DNA of 64,000 nt from contig OZ014419.1 in NCBI GenBank assembly GCA_963965975.1, positions 1,302,001-1,366,000 on the forward strand, read 5' to 3'. Source of the stretch: Xestospongia bergquistia. Taxonomy: Eukaryota; Porifera; Demospongiae; Haplosclerida; Petrosiidae. Within the stretch, counting starts at the first letter, position 1. The number at the start of each line of letters is the position of its first letter. A program made the position numbers and the translations under genes. Below the pieces are notes generated by a model. It was not told where the DNA came from, ran no database searches, and saw only the letters and a program-made list of their open reading frames with translations. This document shows positions 22,650 through 32,772 of the stretch, one piece after another.

Positions 22650-23810
22650 ATGACTTTGCTTCATAAGCCTACAGTTGTAACATTACTGATCTTATTACTA
22701 TCATATGACATCAGCTTGGTCAGCAAGCTCTATTCTTTTGCATTGACAATATTATCATATTACTGACTTATATAGGTCAAGGCCAATGGTGGAGAACATT
22801 GCCAAGGCTCAAATGGAGAATATTATTTGTAAGTTGAATTAAGTAGCATTATTTGCCTCAGATATAATTTAGTCATATTATAAAATGTCAATAATGTTAT
22901 ATTTCCTAGTTGTGATGGATTTTGTTGCCCTGGTTTGGGTTGTTGTTCCTACTCAAGTCTTTGGTATGCATGGTAAGGACCACAGTAGTCTTGTTATAGT
23001 TTATCATAGGTGTAGGAACAATTTTGTCATTGGGGGGGCACATATGTAACATTTTAACATTGTTTAGTTTAACAGTGAAGTATTTCAATAACAACCAAAA
23101 TAAACCTTCTGTCGTTTACACTGACAAAAATTTTAAAGATGTTTTTACATAAAATGTGTATCTACAGCTGTAAATTGTATTATGAGGATAGGGATTGAAA
23201 AGTGGCTAATCTAAATCAGTTGATTGTGAGACCATCTCACAATATACCAAAAATATTGGGGGGGGGGGGGCACGTGCCCCCTGTGCCCCCCCTGTTCCTA
23301 CACCTATGTTTATTTCATTTACGCAATATATATATAATTATATATATATATATATAGGGTCTTATTGGCATTGATAATACTTATGTGCATCTGTGGCTTT
23401 GCTGGTTGCGGTGCTCGAAGGTATTATGCCGTGCGTAGAGGAAGTAACTATCGCCACATGGTTTCATATGATTCATATAGCAATGAAAGTAATTTATTTG
23501 TGGTTTTGTTTATGTTGTTTATTACTAAATATGTCAACACAAACTAACAAACTAATGACATGTGTGTGATATTATAATTAATGAGCCATCATGTAATCCA
23601 TATGCAATACAATTCAGTCATGCATTCATTTCTTGACTAGTATCTACAATACCCATTACAAGAGCTCGTAACAAACACACTACCAGACGACCAAGACAAT
23701 ATGAAGCCACTAACAAGACATCATCCACAGCAGCTCCAAATAGTAGTGAACCACGGCCTCCAGCCTATACAGTAGTACCATCTGCTCCTCCTCCTTATTC
23801 ATATTACTGA
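22650..23810 (+). CDS. WBP1/VOPP1-like single-pass protein with PPxY motifs
   Basis: Five exons (22650-22718, 22776-22828, 22910-22972, 23358-23488, 23641-23810) encode 161 residues. After a signal peptide comes a short Cys-rich ectodomain (CDGFCCPGLGCCSYSSLWYAW), one transmembrane helix (LLALIILMCICGFAGCG), a basic stop-transfer segment and a cytoplasmic tail with two PPxY motifs (RPPAY, PPPYS). The layout and the C-CC-CC-SS-LWYxW signature match the WBP1/WBP1L/VOPP1 group, whose PPxY motifs bind WW domains such as NEDD4 ligases. Exact orthology is not resolved. Its third intron contains a MITE-like element. Confidence 0.78.
23005..23308. mobile_element. MITE-like element, copy 1 (304 bp)
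   Basis: Flanked by 16-bp terminal inverted repeats CATAGGTGTAGGAACA / TGTTCCTACACCTATG. A 5-bp direct repeat TTTAT borders both ends (23000-23004 and 23309-23313), as expected for a target-site duplication. Near the right end are a 12-G run and CACGTGCCCC. The copy at 58509-58801 is nearly identical. It has no coding capacity, so it is a non-autonomous element. Confidence 0.85.
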
Positions 23811-24283
23811 TGGACAACTGTATGTATGCTATGATGTGGATAAATACAATCATTGATATCTAATTCAATACATTGTGTGTGTAGAATGTGTCATTTTCCT
23901 GAATTATTATTATAAAAAGATGTTAGCAGAGTATGCATTCATTTGATATAAATATGAACTGAAAAAATCTATTATTATCATCTCAATACATCTGCTGAAT
24001 ATAGCAGTACATTTTAGATAAATAAAACAATTGTCACTGCAGAGTAGAGAAACATGCTGTGAACACTGTCCTGGAGACACTCCTATGTGTAACTCAGAGC
24101 TCAGCTGGCTTAGTGCGGCGACTCCGGCGAGAATCGGTAGCGAGCCCTCCCCTTGCGGAAAAGGGAGTGGCTACCTGTCTTATTCCTTATTCGCCACGTG
24201 ATATTTTACTCGCACTCACATTGGGGCGTTCAGTTGGCATTTATCGTATTGAGGTCTACCGTTACTTACTATTTCTTTAAAAA
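23811..24283. other. Intergenic, with a GC-rich patch upstream of FEM1-like gene 1
   Basis: About 470 bp. The stretch 24095-24180 is markedly GC-richer than its surroundings and probably belongs to the promoter or 5' UTR of the next gene. No RNA gene could be supported. Confidence 0.5.
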
Positions 24284-26362
24284 ATGGATGGGTTTATGAG
24301 AGGTTTTAGAAGTCATGGCGCTCTGAGGACACCATCAAAAAAGAAGCTAACTCAACGCCAACTGGAAGATCTTGTCAGCAGGACCGTGGAATTCCCTTTT
24401 TCTATACTTGTGGCAGAGAAAGGAGGAAAATGGAATAGGTTTGTAGAACAAGGTTTTGATACGGTTATGTTGGAAGTTTTCAAGAGGGGATTAATGGACA
24501 TTTTGAAATATATTTGTGAAAAGCTTCCTACACATGTTGAAGTGAATAAAACATATCATTACTGTCTCAAAGACGAACCCTTTGACCCCATGATGATAAG
24601 CCTCATCCGATATTTAGGTGCTGATGATTCCAGTAGTATGCCCAATGAATTTGTATACTGCATGACAACTGGAACTGGTGTTCAGGTTTATGGTGACAAT
24701 CCATTGCATATCGCTGCCAGATGTGAGCAACTTGAACTCATTGAGTTTCTTACCAAGCGCAATGCTGATATTCACAGTCTCAATTGCTGTGGTCGAACGC
24801 CACTGTTGGCAGGTGTCTTACACAAATCTGTAATTGAGTTTTTTGTTAAAGCAGGTGCTAATATTAATATCCAAGACAACCGAGGTTTTACTGCTCTCAT
24901 GTTGGCTGTTATAGAGAAGAACGTAGACAACGTGAAAGCCTTGATGGACTTTGGAGCAGACCCTACCCTCGCTGACAGACATGGATATACTGCTCTGCAT
25001 CATGCCTTGAATAAAGATTCAAAGGAGTGCTTTGAAACACTCCTTAGTTATAGCAATGTCTCTCTTACTTGTAATTCCTTTGGTCAGGTTTTATATGCTG
25101 ATAAGCACCTTTTTGCAGCTTTGCCGCCTGAAAAGACCAGTGATATCCTTTTATTTCTAGCTAATTCTTTGAGCCTTCCCTCTAATATTGTCCTTTCAGC
25201 TACAGCTTTAATGGAAGTTAAAGACATTGTTAAAAAAACTAGAGATCCTGTAAATGTGCACGATATAGAATTCTTGGTTCAACTACGAGAAGACTTTAAA
25301 GCCCAACATGATGTGCTTCCATCTGTGAGTTGCTATGGAAATCGTAGAGAAGTGAACAGCAAAGAAGAATTAGACACTCTTTTAGCATCATTGACGCCTG
25401 ACAAAAGGGAAAAGGAGTTAAAGTATCAAGTACTACTTATGGCAGAGAGGCTTGGAGGACAGGGAAGTTATTGGGTATGTAGAAAGATTATTTTAACGGC
25501 TGAGCATTTCATGAGGGACGAAGGATACATTGATGAATGTTTTAAACTTTTGCTGCGAGTTTCTGAAATGCTTTTAAATAGAGCAAAAGCTGGCATTTTG
25601 TTTACTTACGAAATTGGAAGTTGTTTTGAGAGTATTAGTAGCAATGTGATGAACTTGGATCCTGTGAACTCAATTCCTGTTGAATTACTTTACTCTGTGA
25701 TGTCCACAACTGTAGAGGCCGTCATACTTCAGCTAAATTGCATTCAAAGTTGTCATGGACATTCTGAAGAAGACAACAAAAGTTTGGCGATCTCTCCAAT
25801 CATGAATGTAGTCACACCTGCCATGGCCCTCCTAACACGCTTTCTTCACATGTGTACAACTTTGTCTCATAAACCAGAGTATGCCCGTTTTGAAGAAATA
25901 GCTCAGACCATTTGCCAACGTTGTCCATTACTCAATTTTTCAACTTATACTCCGCCCACTCTTCTTCATAATTCCTTGTTTAATTATGGTTCAGAAGAAG
26001 ATTACATCAGAACCATATTAAAATGGGGTATCCGTCGATTTGTCAACGTACGAAGTCTAATGGGTAATACCCCACTTCATGTGGCAGTTATTCAGAAGGA
26101 GACAACTGCTGAGACTATCAACAGTCTTTTGAATCATGGAGCACACATTGATATCTCTAACTGTGATAAGATGTCACCACTTGAGCTGTCTTATGATGAG
26201 ACACAGACAAAAGCTCTTAAAAAATGGTACCCCCTGCGTCTTTCCTGTCTAGCTGCTAGCACAATTGTTAGACGCAGAGTTCAGTATTTGTCACTACCAC
26301 TTCATATGCAGGAGTTTATCAAATTGCATGTGGCTCCTAAACATTCTATTTCTGTATTGTAA
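24284..26362 (+). CDS. FEM1-like ankyrin protein 1 (CUL2 substrate receptor family), intronless
   Basis: A single exon encodes 692 residues. Ankyrin repeats are clear at about residues 145-270 (NPLHIAARCEQLELIEFL, GRTPLLAGV, GFTALMLAVIEKN, ADPTLADRHGYTALHHAL). A FEM1-specific middle follows (LPSVSCYGNRREV, LLMAERLGGQGSYW, aligned with FEM1 LPPIHAYGNR ... ERILG), then a further ankyrin pair (GNTPLHVAVIQKE) and the C-terminal cullin-box-like tail (LRLSCLAASTIVRRR ... LHMQEFIKLH, compare FEM1 LKCLAARA ... LEEFVGFH). FEM1 proteins present C-terminal degrons to CUL2 ligases. The N-terminal 140 residues are lineage-specific. It converges on FEM1-like gene 2. Confidence 0.88.
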   Translation: MDGFMRGFRSHGALRTPSKKKLTQRQLEDLVSRTVEFPFSILVAEKGGKWNRFVEQGFDTVMLEVFKRGLMDILKYICEKLPTHVEVNKTYHYCLKDEPFDPMMISLIRYLGADDSSSMPNEFVYCMTTGTGVQVYGDNPLHIAARCEQLELIEFLTKRNADIHSLNCCGRTPLLAGVLHKSVIEFFVKAGANINIQDNRGFTALMLAVIEKNVDNVKALMDFGADPTLADRHGYTALHHALNKDSKECFETLLSYSNVSLTCNSFGQVLYADKHLFAALPPEKTSDILLFLANSLSLPSNIVLSATALMEVKDIVKKTRDPVNVHDIEFLVQLREDFKAQHDVLPSVSCYGNRREVNSKEELDTLLASLTPDKREKELKYQVLLMAERLGGQGSYWVCRKIILTAEHFMRDEGYIDECFKLLLRVSEMLLNRAKAGILFTYEIGSCFESISSNVMNLDPVNSIPVELLYSVMSTTVEAVILQLNCIQSCHGHSEEDNKSLAISPIMNVVTPAMALLTRFLHMCTTLSHKPEYARFEEIAQTICQRCPLLNFSTYTPPTLLHNSLFNYGSEEDYIRTILKWGIRRFVNVRSLMGNTPLHVAVIQKETTAETINSLLNHGAHIDISNCDKMSPLELSYDETQTKALKKWYPLRLSCLAASTIVRRRVQYLSLPLHMQEFIKLHVAPKHSISVL

Positions 26363-26541
26363 TTAAAGGAAAAAAACAATCTTTTCATTATTTTACACAT
26401 ACACACTCTAAATATGCATAATTAAAATTTTTTGGTCAAGCACTATTATACTGCAATGTTTAAAATGTTAATTGGTATTTCATTTACACCAATAAAATTT
26501 TGATTGAATTAATTTGCAAATTATATATTATGTAAATACAA
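26363..26541. terminator. Convergent 3' region of two FEM1-like genes
   Basis: This 179 bp lies between two stop codons. An AATAAA signal on the plus strand at about 26493 and A/T-rich sequence on both strands suit overlapping polyadenylation zones. Confidence 0.5.
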
Positions 26542-29475
26542 TCATCTACTTTTTATAATACCTAAATGTTTACAATATTGTGTGACATGGACCTTTGGAT
26601 CATGAAGACCAATGAAATGTTTGACATGACTAGGAAGATCTAATATTTCATAACAGAGATGATATTGCACAATACTAGTGGCACATCGACAATACAAGGA
26701 CAAAGGATTCCGATAATCGTTGCATATATTTTGACAAGGTTTCTGTCCTTTATGATCAACAACATCGGGATGTGGTCCTAACAGTATCAACGCTGGTAAC
26801 AGATGTGAAGGAACAGAATGTATTGGATATCGTCCCATAGAAGGTACATTTAAAATGTGATCACCACATACATTAACGCAATCTTGCAAATGTTCAGGTT
26901 TACAATCTGGAAGAGAGTAGACCATCTCATAAAACAATGTTGTAGGCATGCCTTTGGAAAGATAAACAAAGTCTAACTCTTTGTATAATAGTTTAAAAAT
27001 TGGGAAGATCCATTCATAATGTCCTTTAGATGATATACCTAGCAAGTACTCCATCCAAATTTTGGCAATACTATCCTCATTAGGACAATATGTAGGATGA
27101 TGAATATGAGAATAACTGGTGTTTTTACAGTAGACTACAACAGCATAGGTGAGCTCACTGTGAATGTCAAGCCAATCTTGGTTTAATTCAAATTTAAATA
27201 CTGAGTATAAAGATATTGCTTTCTTTATAGCATCCACAATCAATGTTTTGATTTCGAGAAAAGGGCCACAGATCTCTGCAAAGCGATGAAGAAGCTCTAC
27301 ATGGAGTTTGTATAATTTGAGACAATTCTCCTTGCTTTCTGGCGACTCCAAAGAAAAAGTTGTTGTTGAATAATGGCTTGCTGCCATTATGTCTAAAATA
27401 TCAGACTGTATATATAATGATTTGTAGCTACCATAACCACAAAGTCGGTCACTTATCAAAAGACACTGAAAATTTATTTCAATTGTAAACTTAGATTCAA
27501 TTTCAATATCTGACAGGCGAATTAATTTATCAATGTCATTGGCAGTTTGAACTTCATGACGGTTGCCATATGCTTCTAACAGAAGAGGATATTCAAATTT
27601 CACTTGGTTCTCTTCTTTGTACTGGATAGCTTTCTGTAATAGTTCTACAAGGGAACCATGATAACTTTTCATCTTAGCCACTACATACAAGAACTTGATG
27701 GATGCTTTCTGTACCAGTGATAAGTGAGGATTATGAAAAAGAAGATTGAAATCTTCATTTTTAAAATCATAAAAAAACAATGGTCGTCCAGCACACGACA
27801 AAGTTCCCATACGACTATCAGGCAAGGGAGTATTAGCAAGTAGTAAATCCATTTCTTGTTTTCGATATGTTGGCAGCAAGTAATGGATGCATGTACGACC
27901 ACATTTATCCATAACAGTAGGATCAGCACCAGCTTTAAGTAGACATTCAACAATCCCTTTAGCACGAGGCTCTTTGACTGAAATAATGAGGGGTGTCATG
28001 CCATATTGTGTTTGATGATTGACATTAGATCTAGCTGCTATTAAATACTCAACAATAGGGAGATTTACAATGCCACGCATGAGAGCTGTACGACCACAAC
28101 AATCGACCACATCAACTTTTGCTCCAAGTTCAACTATATACTTTACTATCTCCAGATGATGATGTGCTGCAGCTAAATGAAGGATGGTATTGCCAAATGG
28201 TTTTGTATGAGCATTTGAGATGATCCACTCTGTGTCTGGTTTGCAATGAACAGGAACAATATACTCATACGTGTAGACAAATACTTTGTTTATGTCAAAA
28301 AATTGAGATAATCTTGTTGTAAAGTATTTCACCACATCAAGTGATCCTCTTTTGCAGGCTTCAATTAGAATTAAGTATAGATTTGAGTCAAAAAGGTCTT
28401 GAGTTAAATAGTTGTATTGATGCTCTAACTTGGCAATTATTTCTTTAGCATATACACCAACATGGAGTATATCATTGTTGTTAAACTCTGTGGGATGGAT
28501 TCGAGTTTTAGTTGTCTTTTTAATCTGACTCAATGTTCTTCCTGAAATATCGACGGGAACCTTTTTTTCCTTCTTGTCAGCATCCTTCAAGAGAGTGTGA
28601 CCTTTCAAAGATTCCTGATTACTCTTCACACCACCATCATACAGATCATCACTAAGATCTTTATCATCCTCATGTATTGGATCTTCAACTTTCATACTGT
28701 GGAAATTTTTTTTCCCTCTCTTTGAATGACTCTGTTTGATCCGATCTCTAAAAAATTGATGCTGAGACACAGGGGAAACAATATCTGGGTCATCTAATTC
28801 CACTGGTTTTTTCTCACGACTGTACATGTTATCATTTTCAATTTCAATATTACAAACTTTGGCAGACGATGACTCTTCATCTCTAGCTTTTCTCATTCGT
28901 GCCTTACACTCAATACGATCAGACTCAGTTACTAGTTCCGTAACATGTGAGACATTTAGAGGAAATGGTACTCTTGTTAATTTCATTCCTGTTGTGTGTG
29001 GAAACAAATTTCTTTTGTGACGATTCTCCTTGTTAAAAAGACAAGCAGATCTATGTTTCCTAGGTTGTTCATTACTGCTCCCAAGGTTAAAGCCACGCCC
29101 ATCTAGGCAAAATAAGGTATCATTGTCTTCCACTTGTATCAGAAGCTTGTCCACGTGACCCTGAGTGGTTTCATCTTTGGAGGATGGAGTGTCTTCTAAA
29201 GACAATGATCCCAGTTCAGGCAAAATTCCTTGTGAAGATTTCAATTTTTGTCTCTTGAAAGAAGTTTTCTTTGGTTTGTCTTTACTGGCTCCAAGACTGA
29301 AGCCCCGCCCATCTAGCTGAAAGGAGCCATGATCTTGTACATGTAATAAAGACTCATCAATTTGCACTGTCAATTCTTGGTGAGGTGTGTCTTTTAAAGA
29401 CAGGCTTTCCAGGTCAGGCAAGGACGTCGTGGCGGAGTATGGGTCACTAGAAAATTCCTCTTTCTTACTGGCCAT
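26542..29475 (-). CDS. FEM1-like ankyrin protein 2 with long N-terminal extension, intronless
   Basis: ATG at 29475 (an upstream TTG-led reading is not a start) gives 977 residues in one exon. Residues about 1-360 are disordered and contain a duplicated block (about 19-70 and 85-141): LESLSLKDTP / LGSLSLEDTP ... LDGRGFSLGAS / LDGRGFNLGSS. Ankyrin repeats follow (NTILHLAAAHHHLEIVKYI, GRTALMRGI, GMTPLIISVKEP, ADPTVMDKCGRTCIHYLL), then the FEM1 middle (LLLEAYGNRHEV, LLISDRLCGYGSYK) and the tail (YCRCATSIVQYH ... LPSHVKHFIGLH). It shares its C-terminal architecture with gene 1. The absence of introns in both copies suggests a retroposed founder or intron loss. Confidence 0.87.
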   Translation of the reverse strand: MASKKEEFSSDPYSATTSLPDLESLSLKDTPHQELTVQIDESLLHVQDHGSFQLDGRGFSLGASKDKPKKTSFKRQKLKSSQGILPELGSLSLEDTPSSKDETTQGHVDKLLIQVEDNDTLFCLDGRGFNLGSSNEQPRKHRSACLFNKENRHKRNLFPHTTGMKLTRVPFPLNVSHVTELVTESDRIECKARMRKARDEESSSAKVCNIEIENDNMYSREKKPVELDDPDIVSPVSQHQFFRDRIKQSHSKRGKKNFHSMKVEDPIHEDDKDLSDDLYDGGVKSNQESLKGHTLLKDADKKEKKVPVDISGRTLSQIKKTTKTRIHPTEFNNNDILHVGVYAKEIIAKLEHQYNYLTQDLFDSNLYLILIEACKRGSLDVVKYFTTRLSQFFDINKVFVYTYEYIVPVHCKPDTEWIISNAHTKPFGNTILHLAAAHHHLEIVKYIVELGAKVDVVDCCGRTALMRGIVNLPIVEYLIAARSNVNHQTQYGMTPLIISVKEPRAKGIVECLLKAGADPTVMDKCGRTCIHYLLPTYRKQEMDLLLANTPLPDSRMGTLSCAGRPLFFYDFKNEDFNLLFHNPHLSLVQKASIKFLYVVAKMKSYHGSLVELLQKAIQYKEENQVKFEYPLLLEAYGNRHEVQTANDIDKLIRLSDIEIESKFTIEINFQCLLISDRLCGYGSYKSLYIQSDILDIMAASHYSTTTFSLESPESKENCLKLYKLHVELLHRFAEICGPFLEIKTLIVDAIKKAISLYSVFKFELNQDWLDIHSELTYAVVVYCKNTSYSHIHHPTYCPNEDSIAKIWMEYLLGISSKGHYEWIFPIFKLLYKELDFVYLSKGMPTTLFYEMVYSLPDCKPEHLQDCVNVCGDHILNVPSMGRYPIHSVPSHLLPALILLGPHPDVVDHKGQKPCQNICNDYRNPLSLYCRCATSIVQYHLCYEILDLPSHVKHFIGLHDPKVHVTQYCKHLGIIKSR

Positions 29476-29670
29476 GATTGGAAGAGGCAAAATTTAACCC
29501 ACAACACACATCCACGATAACAAGATTCATAGTTTGCTAATTTATTCTGAGAGACAAAATGCATTCATTTTAACTGAACCTGAAATTCTTATAAATGAAC
29601 GAAAAGTGTATTAAAAATATAACATTATAACAAGATTGATTTTTGATAAAAATGATTCACATATCATTTG

Positions 29671-30624
29671 TTACAAGACTCTACGTGCATTAGCAGCTGC
29701 TTGTCTTGCTTTCTGGACAGCTGTTGTTGCTGAGCAACGCTCAATTAATTCTAAGCCTTCAAATTTTCCTTCATTCTTTGGTAGTCCATGAGTCCCATCA
29801 GCAAACGTCACAAGTCCTAATCCCTTGACAGCACCTTGATAGAACTGACCCTTTAGAACAGGTAGACAATACTATAAGTAATGTTTGATTTGTAAATATC
29901 CTTCATAATTGGCAGTTCCTATAGGTCTGACAGGAAGTACATACTTTGCTGTGTAAAGTTGGGGTTTAGGGAATGGAGATCAATTCAATGCATAACCAAG
30001 TATGAACTTAGTGCCAGACCTATAGGTAGTATTAGGTACTGTCTCAAGAATAGACATGACTCTGTAATAATAATAATTGAATAACTATTTCATCATGCCC
30101 TTTTTAATATTAATCTTTGTGGTGGGTCTCAGGTAAACACACTATGCATTTATTGAGGTCAGGTTATAAGTAGTTGAATTGTTTCATCAGAACAATATCT
30201 CCAGGAGCTTATAAGTAAAAGCTTGAAAATGTTCCTATATTTCTAATCTCTACAAGAACGTGCGCCTATAACTCATTTGTCATAATATTGGAATGGGTAC
30301 GATAACAACTACGGGAGAAATAGCAAAATCGTGAAGCCGGGGATCATTATGTGCATCAAGTACCTCGTATTTTGTTTTGTCTTGAGCTGTATATACACCA
30401 TAACCATGGTAACGTCCCAACTCAAAGTTCCCTTCATACTTGCCACCATCACTGATGACTAGTACTCCAAGTCCGTGGAAGAACCCGTTCTTGAACTCAC
30501 CATAATACTCATCTCCATTGACTGTTTTTAGTCTTCCTTTTCCTTGACGTTTTCCATCACTGCTCCACTCTCCTTCGTACGAGTCACCACTACTGTATTC
30601 TATGCATTTTTGAATGACAGCCAT
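29671..30624 (-). CDS. MORN4: MORN repeat-containing protein 4
   Basis: Exons 30624-30364 and 29850-29671 encode 146 residues, exactly the length of human MORN4. MORN repeats are visible: YSSGDSYEGEW, GDEYYGEFKNGFFHGLG, GGKYEGNFELGRYHGYG, GQFYQGAVKGLG. The family tail follows (FADGTHGLPKNEGKFEG, CSATTAVQKARQAAANAR). MORN4 (retinophilin) binds class III myosins in actin protrusions; here that role is inferred. The ATG at 30624 is chosen over the in-frame upstream codon at 30648 because it gives the family N-terminus just before YSSG. Confidence 0.94.
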
Positions 30625-30704
30625 CTCACTTAAATTAGCTCCACCCACTGGAACTCACGTGGAATTTCCAGGTCTGCATTGTCGGCATCAAGTGCAAGAA
30701 AAAC

Positions 30705-31929
30705 ATGAAAGACGTGGTAGTCTATGTTCTCTTGATAACTGCAATCCAGATAGCACCGCTGACACCTCGTAAGTTCCTTCCTGTTGTTTGCATACGTGCG
30801 AGTAGCAACTTCAAACTTGATTGATGGTACTAGCAGAGCAATAGATAGCTACGCGTGATGCATGTAATTATTAAAGTGATGATACAAATGTGATACTAGT
30901 TCTGATAGCACTGGTTAACTGATGATCTTGTTAATACAACTTTGTTCATTATTAGTATTATAAATCTAACTCGATGATGTTGCTATAATCAAATTTCTAT
31001 ACAATTGTACAAGAGAAATGAACCTGTTATATTGAGACTCTTCAGTGCACCTCCCTCTGGTGGATCATTGACTCCATAATGTTTCATTAATGGTACCTTT
31101 ATGATAACTATTAAAAATTCTCTCATTGTATAGAAACAATGATAAGATGCAGAAACTATCGTTATGGTGCTCAAGTAGTTAACTATGTATCTTGTAATGG
31201 TGAATGTGCTGTTACGATATTTAAAAGAGATGATGACAAATATTGGTTTTATCATACTCTGGGATGTGAGCAAAATTGCTTTCCAACGAATGATAGCTTT
31301 TTGGAAGTGATGTACATCAAAACTTGCTGTTTCAATGATCTTTGTTCTTTAAACATTTTGCACGCACTACATCCAACATTTCCAAATGATGTCATATTAA
31401 AACGCATTAATAATGATGATGCTTATAATGAAACTTCCACAATAACCTCCACAACTATGTATACTGTTGCCACTATCAGTACTGTTATAGCTACTTCTCC
31501 AGTAGAAACTGCTGTGATGCTACCATCTTCACCTGATAAAAACAGTATGACCTAATGACTTATTAATTGTAGCCTTAATTAATGTATTTTTCTCTCAATA
31601 TAGATCAACCTCCCATTTTGAAATTTAGTGCTATATTAGTAGCTCAATTAATTCTCCTAGGATTTATTTGGATAATTAACATTACTGTATTATGTTTTGT
31701 AAGAAAAAGGAAAAGACAAGCAAAGATCATTGAAGATCAAGAAAACCAAACCATTTCTCAACAATATAATTCCAAGCTACATACTTCGAAAGCTAAAGAT
31801 TTACACAATTTGTTTTGGAGTGTAGAGTTACCACCTAACAACGTCAGAACAACTAATATGGATACATTTGGAATAGAAGAGACTGAAAATAGTGTCACTA
31901 CCAGTCTGAGACATTTTCTGTTAACATAA
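30705..31929 (+). CDS. Type I membrane protein with Ly6/uPAR-like domain
   Basis: Exons 30705-30768, 31134-31544, 31604-31929; 266 residues. A signal peptide (MKDVVVYVLLITAIQIAPL) leads to a Cys-rich domain starting IRCRNYRYG, with SCNGECAV, GCEQNCFPTND and closing in CCFNDLCS. The CC-x(2)-DLC ending is typical of three-finger Ly6/uPAR and TGF-beta-receptor ectodomains. A Ser/Thr-rich stalk, one transmembrane helix, basic RKRKRQ and an unrecognised 80-residue cytoplasmic tail follow. No kinase is present. It is probably a surface receptor or decoy; ligand unknown. Confidence 0.78.
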
Positions 31930-32049
31930 TAATTACGTTTCATACACGCACCAATTATAAGCAATAAAAATTAGTTTTATTGTAATCATCATGACTTCGT
32001 GTTTCGTTGTTGTAATGTGCAAGTTTATTTCTGAATTGTTGTAAATTTT

Positions 32050-32700
32050 GTACTATTGTATGTTGGCGGCTCTAGTAGTCGTGCAGAATATATGCTCTGT
32101 GTGATACAGAAATTGATTTTACCTCTTGTACTGTGCTGTTACAATACATTCAATGGGGTCTAGTTGGTGATATTACAGACTGAATTGTGAACAAATTTGC
32201 TATCCAAGAAACGAAAGTCTATTTGAACTGGCGGACATCACAACTTGCTGTTCATACTCCTTACGCGTATTACAAACGTTAGAACCAAGTTTCCCAGATG
32301 ATGTCAAAGTAAAGCGTATTGATCTAAATTATGAAAGTTCTTTCTCTGCTACAAGTACTGTTTTTATTACTAGTAATACTAGTAATACTAGTTTTACATT
32401 TAGCAGCATTACCAGAACACCAGCGGAACCAATGCATCTTCACCATTACCACCACCACCATCTAATATTAATAGTAAGTTTCACAACAATTATTATAATG
32501 TTCTTATTAACTTTTTGTAGTGGATTTCTGGATTTTAGTATCTGGCTATGTAGTTATTGCTATTGTAAATACACGTATAGTGCTCGTGAGTATTAATATA
32601 TTTGTAATTGCGTGTAGAGCAAAAATGAAAAGCGGCAAGAACGAACTACACCTCCTCAACTGAAGTCTAATATAGTTACACACAAAGTTTAATTAATACT
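32050..32700 (+). pseudogene. Decayed tandem copy of the Ly6-like receptor
   Basis: Reading from about 32195, NCEQICYPRNESLFEL, DITTCC and EPSFPDDVKVKRID match the receptor just upstream (GCEQNCFPTNDSFLEV, IKTCC, HPTFPNDVILKRIN). Upstream of this, CAVTI is followed by an in-frame TGA, and a deletion breaks the first Cys region. A Ser/Thr stalk and a possible membrane segment persist near 32350-32590. An acceptor at about 32190 could rescue a short product, so it is a probable rather than certain pseudogene. Confidence 0.6.
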
Positions 32701-32772
32701 TAATATAACAATTGTTAAGTTTATTGCTGCATTTATTAATATTTAATAAAATTGCTAATATGTACATTAATT

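Noticed and set aside
24059-24280. GC-rich stretch with a tRNA-like box A (GAGCTCAGCTGGCTTAGTG) and a 73-codon open frame
   Set aside because: No matching box B or cloverleaf could be drawn, and the frame stops just before the FEM1-like start without family resemblance. Treated as promoter/5' UTR; a SINE relic remains possible.
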